IMG/VR virus record: IMGVR_UViG_3300034044_000012
Location: 1 to 21,951 of that record
Length of the DNA: 21,951 nucleotides
Reading direction: 5' to 3' (one strand)
DNA from: a virus
The notes beneath the pieces were generated by a model. The model was not told where the DNA came from. It was given only the letters and a program-made list of their open reading frames with translations, and made no database searches. Positions 7,661 to 14,410 of the stretch are shown here, piece by piece (the stretch's first letter is position 1; each line of letters opens with the position of its first letter). The position numbers and the translations under genes are program-made.

Positions 7661-8077
7661 ATGAGCTTCGCCACAGCGGAAAAGTTGTTATTTCAGGAGG
7701 TCATAGACAACTTCCCTGCCTATAACATGAAGTTTGTTTTCCCGAACTCTGTTGCGGATGAGCTTGCCGCGAGAGAGTCTTCTCCTTATGTAGCTGTAAG
7801 GCTTATGCCCGGTTCTGATAGACCCGCGTCTTTGGGAGGAACAGGGAATAGAGTGTACAGGACGCAAGCAACGCTTGTATTTAGCGTCCATATCCTTCAA
7901 AATCAGGGTACACGGGTAGCTCACAGCTACATTGACAATATCTTAGCTATATTTCAAGGAAGAAATATAGGCAACATCATAGTGCGAGAGGCGAACTCGG
8001 AGTATGTCGGCTCTCTTGGCGGGTGGGAAGTCTACATGGTACAGTTCCCAGTTTACTTTAACAGAGAGGGCGTATAG
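7661..8077 (+). CDS. Tail terminator protein, putative
   Basis: This 138-aa alpha/beta protein has the pattern of the tail terminator family (lambda gpU class): an N-terminal helix (TAEKLLFQEVIDNFP), strands (YVAVRLMPG, then TQATLVFSVHILQ), a helix (AHSYIDNILAIFQG), and closing strands (NIIVREAN, EVYMVQFPVYF). Such proteins cap the tube when it reaches the tape-measure length and connect the tail to the neck. It immediately precedes the tail tube gene, the normal place. GGGAGG at the end of the previous gene supplies the ribosome site, and the ATG directly follows the upstream TAA. Confidence 0.68.
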   Translation: MSFATAEKLLFQEVIDNFPAYNMKFVFPNSVADELAARESSPYVAVRLMPGSDRPASLGGTGNRVYRTQATLVFSVHILQNQGTRVAHSYIDNILAIFQGRNIGNIIVREANSEYVGSLGGWEVYMVQFPVYFNREGV

Positions 8078-8079
8078 CT

Positions 8080-9267
8080 ATGGCTTTTGCAACATCAGAC
8101 CAAACCGAACTCCGGTACATCAAAGAGACTAACTGGGGAACTACTCCCACTACGGGCAATCTTACAGTTCTTCGTTACAAGGGCGAGAGCCTTAACGCCA
8201 ACATTGAGACTACGGTTTCTGAGGAAATTCGGGCTGACAGGGCGACAGCGGATTTGACCCCTGTTGGTCAATCTGCTGGAGGCTCAGTAGATTTCGAGTT
8301 GAGCTTTGGAGCTTTCGACGACCTGATTGAAGGCGCGTTGTTCAGTTCTTTCTCTGCGGATCTCAACATTGTTGGGGTTGCAGGGGATATTACTGCCGAT
8401 AGCGCAGCCTCCAAGTTCACGTCAACTACTACGACAAAGTTCGATTCTATCACTGTAGGACAGTGGATCGAGGTTCGAGGTTTCACTGCGAACAGCGGCG
8501 AGAACAACGGGTACTACAGAGTTGTAGCTGCGACCCCCGGAACTGGCGAGATTACTGTCTCTCCGGCACCTAAGTCCACAGAGACTCCGGCTGGCACTGC
8601 GGCTGAGATTCATGGCCAGATGCTGCGGAACGGCGTCACTCCACAGTCGTTCACCTTGCAGAAGCGGTTCTTGGATGCAACCCCAGTAACGTATCAGAAC
8701 TTTGCGGGCAGTATGGTTTCTGGGATGACTCTGAGCTATGAGGTTGGGTCCATTCTGACAGGCTCTTTCGAGTTCCTGTGTAAAGAGGGGCTGATGACCA
8801 CTACGGCCCTCCCCGGTTTGACTGACACCCCCGCACCGAGTAACGAGGTGTTGAACGCCGTATCCAACCTTACGGACATCAGAGTTAATGATACTGTTTC
8901 GTCAAAGAGTTTCCTGACGCTTGGCCTTGAGATCGGCAACAACCTCCGTGGCCAGAAGGCTATTGGTTCTTTGGCCAACGTAGGTGTAGGTGCGGGCAAG
9001 CTGGACGTTAGCGGTCCCATCAGCGTCTACTTCCAAGACAAGACAGAGTTTGATCTGTTCAGCGCAGGAACGGCGTTCTCTTTAAGTTTCCGTTTGCAGG
9101 ATTCTGCTGGAAACGCATATATCTTCACTTTTCCGAGAGTGAAGTATGAATCTTTGACGGTGGCTGCATCTGGTCAGAACAACGACCTGTTGGCAGAAGG
9201 GCAGTGGAGAGCGATCCTCGATCCTGTCACTTCAGCTATGGTTCAAATTGACAAGTTTGTTGCCTAA
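8080..9267 (+). CDS. Major tail tube protein
   Basis: This 395-aa protein is the likely subunit of the tail tube. It opens with a typical tail-tube N-terminus (sensing segments TELRYIKETNWGTTP and LTVLRYKGESLNANIET), and SAGGSVDFELSFGAFDDLIE follows, as in the common siphophage tube family. Residues about 96-165 look like a separate small beta domain inserted in the tube core (TVGQWIEVRGF, NNGYYRVVAA, GEITVSPAP), which could project from the tail surface. The core then resumes (FTLQKRF, SGMTLSYEVGSILTGSFEF) and ends in strands that close the barrel. No sheath gene is adjacent, which supports a non-contractile tail. A branched RNA structure follows the stop. Confidence 0.82.
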   Translation: MAFATSDQTELRYIKETNWGTTPTTGNLTVLRYKGESLNANIETTVSEEIRADRATADLTPVGQSAGGSVDFELSFGAFDDLIEGALFSSFSADLNIVGVAGDITADSAASKFTSTTTTKFDSITVGQWIEVRGFTANSGENNGYYRVVAATPGTGEITVSPAPKSTETPAGTAAEIHGQMLRNGVTPQSFTLQKRFLDATPVTYQNFAGSMVSGMTLSYEVGSILTGSFEFLCKEGLMTTTALPGLTDTPAPSNEVLNAVSNLTDIRVNDTVSSKSFLTLGLEIGNNLRGQKAIGSLANVGVGAGKLDVSGPISVYFQDKTEFDLFSAGTAFSLSFRLQDSAGNAYIFTFPRVKYESLTVAASGQNNDLLAEGQWRAILDPVTSAMVQIDKFVA

Positions 9268-9275
9268 TGAGTTAT

Positions 9276-9335
9276 GGCTGGCGTAGGGTATTCCCGTCCT
9301 CTGGTGGCTCCGTCAGAGCGCCAGCCTCCTTTTAT
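9276..9335 (+). terminator. Branched (three-way junction) terminator-like structure after the tail tube gene
   Basis: GGCTGGCG (9276-9283) is perfectly complementary to CGCCAGCC (9319-9326), and a T-rich stretch (TCCTTTTATT) follows. The 35 bases enclosed contain two more hairpins: GGG/CCC around TATT (9286-9295), and CTCTGGTG/CGTCAGAG (9299-9318) with a GCTC loop and two G-U pairs. The result would be a three-way junction. It lies 8 bases after the tail tube stop, in the same relative place as the terminator after the capsid gene. A plain terminator would not need the two inner arms, so another structural role is possible. Confidence 0.65.
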
Positions 9336-9352
9336 TCACGGAGCCATGTAAC

Positions 9353-9360
9353 AACGGAGC
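9353..9360 (+). promoter_or_regulatory. AACGGAGC leader motif / ribosome binding site
   Basis: The octamer AACGGAGC is identical to the copy at 5356-5363 and lies 7 bases before ATG 9368. A near copy (CACGGAGCC) sits 16 bases upstream, followed directly by an ATG-TAA start-stop. Confidence 0.55.
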
Positions 9361-9367
9361 TAACCTT

Positions 9368-9844
9368 ATGAGTACATACGAAGAAAGACTGGATAAAGTC
9401 AAAGAGGAACAGACCTCGCCCAAGGGCTTTGACTTCAACAGGAGCTTTGCTACTGACACGAGAAAAGAAGTCGATGGCGCGTGGGCGGAGCTGAACATTG
9501 ATGGGCAGACCCTTGAGGTGCTTGTCGCCAGAGAAGGGAACCGCAGGTACAAATCCTACATGCGGGGGCTTTTGAAGCGTCACGAGCGTATCCTTCGCAG
9601 AGACGATGACAAAGCAAACGAGCTGTTCGAGCGTTTGGAGAACGAGGCTATCGCTCACACTATCCTTCTCGGTTGGAAAGACCTATACATCACCGAAGGT
9701 GGGGTGAAACGGAAAGCTGAGTACAGCCCGGAGCTGGCCCAAAAGCTGCTTGAATATCAGGATTTCAAGAAAGCTATCTTGGACCTCAGCTCTGACTTCA
9801 ACTTGTTCCGCGAGCAGCAGGACGAGGCCATCATAAAAAACTGA
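9368..9844 (+). CDS. Tail assembly chaperone (lambda gpG-like)
   Basis: This 158-aa helical protein corresponds in position and character to the shorter of the two tail assembly chaperones, which coat the tape measure and recruit tube subunits and are absent from the finished virion. After a charged N-terminus and a small beta part (AELNIDGQTLEVLVARE), long helices follow (MRGLLKRHERILRR, and the region with FERLENEAIAHTILLGWKDL), ending in SDFNLFREQQDEAIIKN. The last two sense codons are part of the slippery heptamer A AAA AAC, directly before TGA. That is the typical arrangement for a programmed -1 frameshift giving a longer G-T protein. It follows the tail tube gene and its terminator-like structure. 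Confidence 0.82.
   Translation: MSTYEERLDKVKEEQTSPKGFDFNRSFATDTRKEVDGAWAELNIDGQTLEVLVAREGNRRYKSYMRGLLKRHERILRRDDDKANELFERLENEAIAHTILLGWKDLYITEGGVKRKAEYSPELAQKLLEYQDFKKAILDLSSDFNLFREQQDEAIIKN
9835..9841 (+). promoter_or_regulatory. Programmed -1 ribosomal frameshift site, A AAA AAC
   Basis: A9835 AAA(9836-9838) AAC(9839-9841) is a canonical X XXY YYZ slippery heptamer in the chaperone frame, immediately before TGA 9842-9844. A one-base backward slip continues in the frame that stays open to 10185. Possible downstream stimulators are pairing of AGGAGG (9845-9850) with CCTCCT (9888-9893) and a GGGAC/GTCCC hairpin at 9875-9889. Confidence 0.85.
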
Positions 9845-10185
9845 AGGAGGTCTTGGAGTGGCAGCTAACCCTTGGGGACAAAGCGTCCCTCCTAGACAAA
9901 CTACAGGAGGTTAAGGGTGAGGATGTACCGATCCTCAAAACAGCGCCAAAGCTGCTTGACGACAGTATCTGGTACATGGCTGCTTTCCAAGACCTCAACT
10001 CCTGCCGTCCCCTAGGGGACGGCTGGTTTCCAATAACGGTTCAGGAGTTTTGCGAGTATTGCAAAATGATGGAAATAGAAGGGGATGAAAAGATTGACCT
10101 GTTTTACAAGGTTAAATACATGGACAACATTCTCCAAGAGTGGGTAGCAAAGCAGAGGAAAAAAGAACGGAGCAAAACAAGTTAG
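9841..10185 (+). CDS. Frameshift extension of the tail assembly chaperone (gpGT-like C-terminal part)
   Basis: This frame, entered by -1 slippage at 9835-9841, adds about 114 residues to the 158-aa chaperone and would give a fusion of about 272 aa. The extension holds the T-like domain, thought in lambda to bind the tail tube subunit. It has several helices (KASLLDKLQEVKG, LLDDSIWYMAAFQDLNS, TVQEFCEYCKMMEIEG, IDLFYKVKYMDNILQEWVAK) and a very basic C-terminal end. Independent initiation is unlikely: the first in-frame start-like codon is a TTG at 9853, only 2 bases after AGGAGG, too close for good initiation. A 20-bp perfect palindrome lies inside at 10004-10023. Confidence 0.82.
   Translation: MKEVLEWQLTLGDKASLLDKLQEVKGEDVPILKTAPKLLDDSIWYMAAFQDLNSCRPLGDGWFPITVQEFCEYCKMMEIEGDEKIDLFYKVKYMDNILQEWVAKQRKKERSKTS
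10004..10023. repeat. 20-bp perfect palindrome
   Basis: The two 10-base halves GCCGTCCCCT and AGGGGACGGC are exact reverse complements with no spacer, centred on CCTAGG. In RNA it can form an 8-bp GC-rich stem with a CTAG loop. It lies within the coding region of the chaperone extension and encodes CRPLGDG. Confidence 0.9.
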
Positions 10186-10202
10186 ATGGAAAGGCGAGGG
10201 TT

Positions 10203-10241
10203 TGTTATACTCTTTCCTTGAGTTCTTAATCTGGTATACAT
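10203..10241 (+). promoter_or_regulatory. Possible tandem extended -10 promoter elements
   Basis: TG-T-TATACT (10203-10211) and TG-G-TATACA (10232-10240) both match the extended -10 pattern (TGn then a TATAAT-like hexamer) in the 68-base gap between the chaperone extension and the 555-aa gene. The first has a weak -35 (TTAGAT, 10182-10187) 18 bases upstream. This is the only sizeable gap without an RNA hairpin in the tail region. Recognition by a sigma-70-type polymerase is inferred. Confidence 0.4.
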
Positions 10242-10253
10242 GAGGGTTTTAAG

Positions 10254-11921
10254 ATGGCACTAGTACCTGCGGATTGGTCGATCTCCTCCAGCGGCCTTAT
10301 AAGCTACATTGGTGACGCGCATGGGGGGGCATCTCCCTCGTATGCCACCGTACTTGAGTTGCACAGATGGCTTGAGGATTTGGCTGACGATGAAGCACCT
10401 ACCGGTGATGACCTCGTAGCCATTGTGAGTGACACGCCATCCGACAGGTCAACTGACAACATTATCACCCTCCTGCCGCCCTACACGATTGACGCTACTG
10501 CGGCGGAGCATCTGTACGATGGCTCTATCACGCAGGATAACGGCAACACTGTGTATTCTGGCCTTGTTGTTGTGGGCTCTACAGTTGCCGGGACACAGAT
10601 ACAAATTGTCCAGAATAACACCATCCTGCCGAACTACTGGGGAACTGGGCTAAACGCAGACCCAGCAAACAACATTCTGCTGAGAATTATGGTTCTCACC
10701 CGCACAGGCGGTGTTGATATTGATGGCAAGCGTCTAAGGGTACAAGCAAGAGAGCTTGGTGACACTTATGCAGAGTTCTCCCTTACAGCTGGATTGGGTA
10801 ACTCTACTGCGGCATTGTTCACCTCCACTGACTTGAACAACCAGACCTCTCCGGCAACTATCGCTTCTTGGACAGACATCACAGCCACTGAGGGTTATCA
10901 GGGCCTTGACGTTAATGGCGATTCTGTTAATGAGTATTACTACGTACAGTGGACGAAAGGATCAAGGTCGATAAACGACCTGTATGAAAGGGTCAAGTGG
11001 ATTCAGAGGAGAGGCACTTCGGAGGTTATCTTCGGCATGAACGGAGAGCTGTTCCGAGGTGTTACCCATGAAATCCCTTACGACACTCAAGACGCAGGCA
11101 CGACCTTCCAACAAAATGAAGTAGTAACCTTTGGTAACGGAGCTACAGCAGCCGTACTCGCGGATACTGAGGCTGGGGTTGACGGGGGCACCACAGGAAC
11201 CCTGTATGTGCAACTCCTAACTGGTGTTGCCCCATCCGACAATGACACAATTGTTGGCGGAACGTCTGGGACAAACGCGCTGGTTAATGGCACTCCAGTA
11301 TCCAGAGCAATCTCTCCGGAGGCCATAGGCACCTCTACAGGCTCCGCCATTATCGGGGCCTACGGCGTAGGCATAGCACCGTCCGACCTGACAGCATCAG
11401 ACCAGCTGTTTGACCTGAGCAACAACCTTGTTATCCCACCGAACAATGTCACCTTCTCGGTGAACGGTTTGGTAGCCGGGGAAGACAGGGTTCTCGTAAC
11501 TAACGACAATGGTGGCGGCATCGACTTCTCCCAGCTTACCTTGGCCTCAACTTTGACTGGCGGCGAAACAACTATCACAGTGAATGAGGTAATCCCCACA
11601 GATACTCCCCCTTCAGGCACGATCAGGGTGTTCGACGGAACCTCTTATATAAGGGTCACGTACACAGGGTTTAGCGGTTCCTCTTTCACCGGATGTTCTG
11701 GAACCCCTGCTGCGGCTCTTAATGCAAACGTGTTCATCTCTTACATTGACAAACTTGCAACAGCAACAACGGAGTCTTTCACAGTTGTATTTAACTCGCC
11801 AAGAACTCTGTTTATCCGTGTAAGGGACGGAGGAGTGACACCTATAAAGACCTTCCAGACTACGGGTACTTTGGGCAGCTCAGGCGGCTCTACTACAGTA
11901 ATCCGAACTTCTGACATATAA
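10254..11921 (+). CDS. Large beta-rich virion protein of the pre-tape-measure module, unknown function
   Basis: This 555-aa protein begins the seven-gene insert. I cannot name a family. It is Thr/Gly/Ser/Asn-rich with very few Cys, typical of phage surface proteins. The N-terminal 140 residues have a defined start (PADWSISSSGLISYIGD, LHRWLEDLADDE) and alternating strands. Residues about 140-275 appear to form a mixed domain with LRVQARELGDTYAEFSL and ERVKWIQRRGTSE. Residues about 285-350 resemble a small repeated beta motif (FQQNEVVTFGNGATAAV, then NDTIVGGTSGTNALVNG) of a kind seen in phage appendage proteins. The C-terminus is Ser/Thr-rich beta. GAGGG lies 7 bases before the ATG. Possible roles are a tail-side fibre or tail-surface protein. 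Confidence 0.6.
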   Translation: MALVPADWSISSSGLISYIGDAHGGASPSYATVLELHRWLEDLADDEAPTGDDLVAIVSDTPSDRSTDNIITLLPPYTIDATAAEHLYDGSITQDNGNTVYSGLVVVGSTVAGTQIQIVQNNTILPNYWGTGLNADPANNILLRIMVLTRTGGVDIDGKRLRVQARELGDTYAEFSLTAGLGNSTAALFTSTDLNNQTSPATIASWTDITATEGYQGLDVNGDSVNEYYYVQWTKGSRSINDLYERVKWIQRRGTSEVIFGMNGELFRGVTHEIPYDTQDAGTTFQQNEVVTFGNGATAAVLADTEAGVDGGTTGTLYVQLLTGVAPSDNDTIVGGTSGTNALVNGTPVSRAISPEAIGTSTGSAIIGAYGVGIAPSDLTASDQLFDLSNNLVIPPNNVTFSVNGLVAGEDRVLVTNDNGGGIDFSQLTLASTLTGGETTITVNEVIPTDTPPSGTIRVFDGTSYIRVTYTGFSGSSFTGCSGTPAAALNANVFISYIDKLATATTESFTVVFNSPRTLFIRVRDGGVTPIKTFQTTGTLGSSGGSTTVIRTSDI

Positions 11922-11932
11922 GGAGAAAGCTG

Positions 11933-12430
11933 ATGGCCATGGTAAACCTATTGAATAAAGCGGTACTAACACCGAGTTCTGGTGAGGGCGTAACTGGAAA
12001 TGGGATTTTCAGGCTCTACGAGTCTCCGGTGATCACAAACCAGAATAGAAATTCTCTTGAAGTGACTATTGACTACGGAGATCCCATCCCGGACCCGTTG
12101 GTTGGCGGGACAAATTTCAGACTCACAGCTTGGCTTGAAACCCTTGACGATTCTGGAAATGCTTATGTGTTCCACAATCAGTTTGAGACTTATGTAGCTC
12201 GCCAGCAGGGTAACGTCCACAGGATGATTATGGAGCCGGGTCTGTTTGTACTGGACGAGGGCGTTGTAGTTGATATGTGGAATGGCCAAGAGGTTATTGC
12301 TAGGGAGTCAAAGAAGGGTGGGGTTACACCTGATAATTTTCGGGTTGTAATCGCGCTTATAGAAAATGGGTTTGAGACTTCCGGGGCTTTCCAAAGTATT
12401 GAGGTTTCTGCAAGCTACCGAATTTATTAA
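11933..12430 (+). CDS. Beta-rich virion-associated protein, unknown function
   Basis: This 165-aa protein is predicted almost entirely beta, with strands such as GIFRLYESPVI, SLEVTIDYGD, FRLTAWLETLDD, ETYVARQQ, GLFVLDEGVVVDMWNG and a last pair FRVVIALIENG / QSIEVSASYRIY. That pattern suggests a single jelly-roll or Ig-like sandwich. The start is clear: AAGGAG overlaps the end of the upstream gene and the ATG follows at about 7 bases. It sits between two large beta-rich proteins of the insert and may be a partner or cap of one of them. I recognise no motif giving a specific function. Confidence 0.6.
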   Translation: MAMVNLLNKAVLTPSSGEGVTGNGIFRLYESPVITNQNRNSLEVTIDYGDPIPDPLVGGTNFRLTAWLETLDDSGNAYVFHNQFETYVARQQGNVHRMIMEPGLFVLDEGVVVDMWNGQEVIARESKKGGVTPDNFRVVIALIENGFETSGAFQSIEVSASYRIY

Positions 12431-12460
12431 GGGGCTGCTGAACCCAACTAGGAGGAAGGC

Positions 12461-14095
12461 ATGGCAGTTCCTGTAGTTGCCACCCTTAACGTAACTCGTG
12501 TTGAGGATTCGGAATCTGACATTGGGTGGGCCTCTATTGGAGGCGGCCCCGGAGGGGCCGCCGAACCCTCGTTCGCTTACCAAGGAAGTAACCTTTTTAA
12601 CCGTAAGGTAACCTCGTCTACAGGTGCCGGGTTCTACTATACTCCAACCTTGGATTCTGGGTCGCCCTTAGATATGACAACGGCACCCAACACTACGTTG
12701 ATGGTGAAGTGCGCCGTAACCGACTATTCAGGTCTACAGCCCACAAACGGTGTTAGGATAAGGATAGGCTCGTCAAGTTCTGCGTACAGAGAGTACGTAA
12801 TTGCTGGCAGCTTGGCTAAGAAAACAACGTACTCTGAGTACCCTCAAAGAGGGGGGGTTTTGATTGTCCCCATAGACCCAAATTTGCTCTGGGCCTATGA
12901 CTCGGTTTCGGGAAGTCCCAACTTTTCATCAGTAAACTATTACGGGATGTTGGCTGCGTTTACGGTCAGCCAAGCGAAATCCGAGAACGTGGGCCTTGAC
13001 GCTTTGGATGTTGGGGAGGGGCTGGTTATTACCGGGGGTGGCGGAGCAGACCCTTCCGGGAGTTTCGGAGACTTCTTCACCTTCGATGAGGGCACACCAA
13101 ACAACAGGTATGGGTTTTTCACAAAACTCGCTGAGGGGGTGTACAGAGCGTTTGGCACTCTGGAAGTTGGGGACGGAGTTACTTCGACCGACTTTTACTC
13201 ATCTGGAGAAACTGTACTGTTTTACGACGGGTATTTTGCAGATGGGTGGTCTAAAGTCTTGATTAACCTATCTGGCCCAACTACTGCGAGCATCACTAAT
13301 AGCACTCTAAAGAGCCTAGGCTCTATAACCTCTGGCTCTGACACTAGGGCGGATTTAATAGTACAAGGCACCACAGGGACGCTGTTTTTGAGCGGGACAG
13401 TTGAAGGGTTCAGACGGATAGCCTTCACCTCAGCTTGCACGGTTGATGGGGCGGTTTTGTCTGCTTCTGAGATAGACGATGGGGGCGCGACTATAACGCT
13501 GTCAACCATCGAAACTCTCCAGACGAGCTTGGATACGGCAACTATGGTTGACCCGAATTTTGCCAACATTACGAGCTGTACTTTCACTAACTCTGCCACT
13601 TCCACCCACGCAATCAAGATAACCATACCGGGAGTGTATACCCTTGATGCTCTAAAGTTTCTAGGGTATGGGGCAGATGGCAGCAGCAACTCTGCCATCC
13701 TCAATGATTCTGGCGGTTCAGTCACAATAAACATTGTCAATGGCGGGGACACTCCCACTGTAACTAACGGCACAGGGGCCAGCACTACCGTCAATAATGC
13801 AGTGAACATCAGCATTAAAGTCCTTGATGCCAAAACAAAATCTCCAATAGCTGGAGCAAGAGTTTTTATTGAGACTGACACAGGAGGGCCAGAGGCGGCA
13901 GGGACCGTACTTGTAAACACTGTATCTGATGCCAGCGGGAGCGTTACTTTTGCCTACAATTATTTGGGCGACCAGCCAATCTTAGGCAAAGTGAGGAAGG
14001 CAAGCTCTCCTCCGTACTACAAGCCTAATCAGTTTTCGTCTACCATTACAGCTTCAGGGGTTTCTCTAAACATTTTGATGATTGAGGACCAGTAG
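12461..14095 (+). CDS. Beta-helix-like fibre protein with C-terminal carboxypeptidase-regulatory-like domain
   Basis: This 544-aa protein starts after AGGAGG. Residues 1-180 form a beta domain, and a Gly-rich linker (GGGGADPSGSFGDFF) lies near 190-205. Residues about 280-445 show repeated short Thr/Ser/Val strands and turns (SITNSTLKSLGSI, ANITSCTFTNSAT, GGSVTINIVNGG) like a right-handed parallel beta-helix. Residues about 446-544 look like a carboxypeptidase-regulatory/Ig-type domain: ISIKVLDAKTKSPIAGARVF, then TVSDASGSVTFAY, and a final hydrophobic strand (GVSLNILMIED). Beta-helices in phage appendages often bind or cleave surface polysaccharide; no catalytic residues can be assigned here. 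A very stable hairpin lies in the first 100 bases of the gene. Role inferred: tail-associated fibre or adhesin. Confidence 0.62.
   Translation: MAVPVVATLNVTRVEDSESDIGWASIGGGPGGAAEPSFAYQGSNLFNRKVTSSTGAGFYYTPTLDSGSPLDMTTAPNTTLMVKCAVTDYSGLQPTNGVRIRIGSSSSAYREYVIAGSLAKKTTYSEYPQRGGVLIVPIDPNLLWAYDSVSGSPNFSSVNYYGMLAAFTVSQAKSENVGLDALDVGEGLVITGGGGADPSGSFGDFFTFDEGTPNNRYGFFTKLAEGVYRAFGTLEVGDGVTSTDFYSSGETVLFYDGYFADGWSKVLINLSGPTTASITNSTLKSLGSITSGSDTRADLIVQGTTGTLFLSGTVEGFRRIAFTSACTVDGAVLSASEIDDGGATITLSTIETLQTSLDTATMVDPNFANITSCTFTNSATSTHAIKITIPGVYTLDALKFLGYGADGSSNSAILNDSGGSVTINIVNGGDTPTVTNGTGASTTVNNAVNISIKVLDAKTKSPIAGARVFIETDTGGPEAAGTVLVNTVSDASGSVTFAYNYLGDQPILGKVRKASSPPYYKPNQFSSTITASGVSLNILMIEDQ
12542..12562 (+). 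repeat. 9-bp GC inverted repeat forming a strong intragenic hairpin
   Basis: GGCGGCCCC (12542-12550) and GGGGCCGCC (12554-12562) are perfectly complementary around a GGA loop, about 80 bases after the start codon of the 544-aa gene. It encodes a Gly/Pro/Ala turn (GGGPGGAAE). There is no T tract, so it is not a standard terminator. Confidence 0.85.
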
Positions 14096-14113
14096 GCTAG
14101 GAGAGGTTTACCC

Positions 14114-14407
14114 ATGAAAGAATTTGAAAGCATGAGGAAGATGATCTCCTCCAGCCCAAGAGCCCCAGAGACTGATATGCTCACTGTTTTGAACACTATA
14201 GAGGCATCGTACAATGGACTCTGGAGGCGCTTGAAGTCGCTACAAGACCAAGTAGTTGCTGGCGGGGAGATGGTCGAGTCCTACAAGGCCATGTATGAAC
14301 AGGAGAAGAAAAAATCTTTGGCGTATTTAACCATGGTGCGTAAGATGGAAGAAGTTACATCCGCCATGGCCAGAAACTGCGGTACAGGGGCAACGACAGA
14401 GGAATGA
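14114..14407 (+). CDS. Small coiled-coil protein, unknown function
   Basis: This 97-aa protein has a long helix over residues about 20-88 with heptad-like hydrophobic spacing (MLTVLNTIEASYNGLWRRL, then QVVAGGEMVESYKAMYEQ, and LAYLTMVRKMEEVTSAMA). A short disordered tail (GTGATTEE) follows. It could form a coiled-coil dimer or trimer. TAGGAGAGG supplies the ribosome site. It lies between the beta-helix-like gene and the conserved 148-aa gene. Possible jobs are trimerising a fibre, acting as a fibre chaperone, or forming a rod; none can be chosen from sequence. A scaffold role in head assembly is unlikely this far into the tail block. Confidence 0.6.
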   Translation: MKEFESMRKMISSSPRAPETDMLTVLNTIEASYNGLWRRLKSLQDQVVAGGEMVESYKAMYEQEKKKSLAYLTMVRKMEEVTSAMARNCGTGATTEE

Positions 14408-14410
14408 CAA

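Noticed and set aside
9248-9276. TTGACA at 9248-9253 as a -35 promoter element before the chaperone gene
   Set aside because: It is a perfect -35 match but there is no good -10 at 16-18 bases (best AGTTAT), and it lies in the tail tube coding end, encoding Ile-Asp-Lys.
10186-10221. 11-codon mini-ORF directly after the chaperone extension stop
   Set aside because: ATG follows the stop with AACGGAGC 12 bases upstream, but it is too short to support as a gene and has no attenuator-like feature.
13311-13324. 14-bp palindrome AGAGCCTAGGCTCT in the 544-aa gene
   Set aside because: It shares the CCTAGG centre with the 20-bp palindrome but is short, coding and has no partner site. CCTAGG itself is about as frequent as expected.
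13222-13920. 232-aa open frame on the minus strand inside the 544-aa gene
   Set aside because: It lies entirely opposite a well-supported gene with good start and ribosome site. The product is Val/Pro/Ser-rich shadow sequence without a plausible start context.
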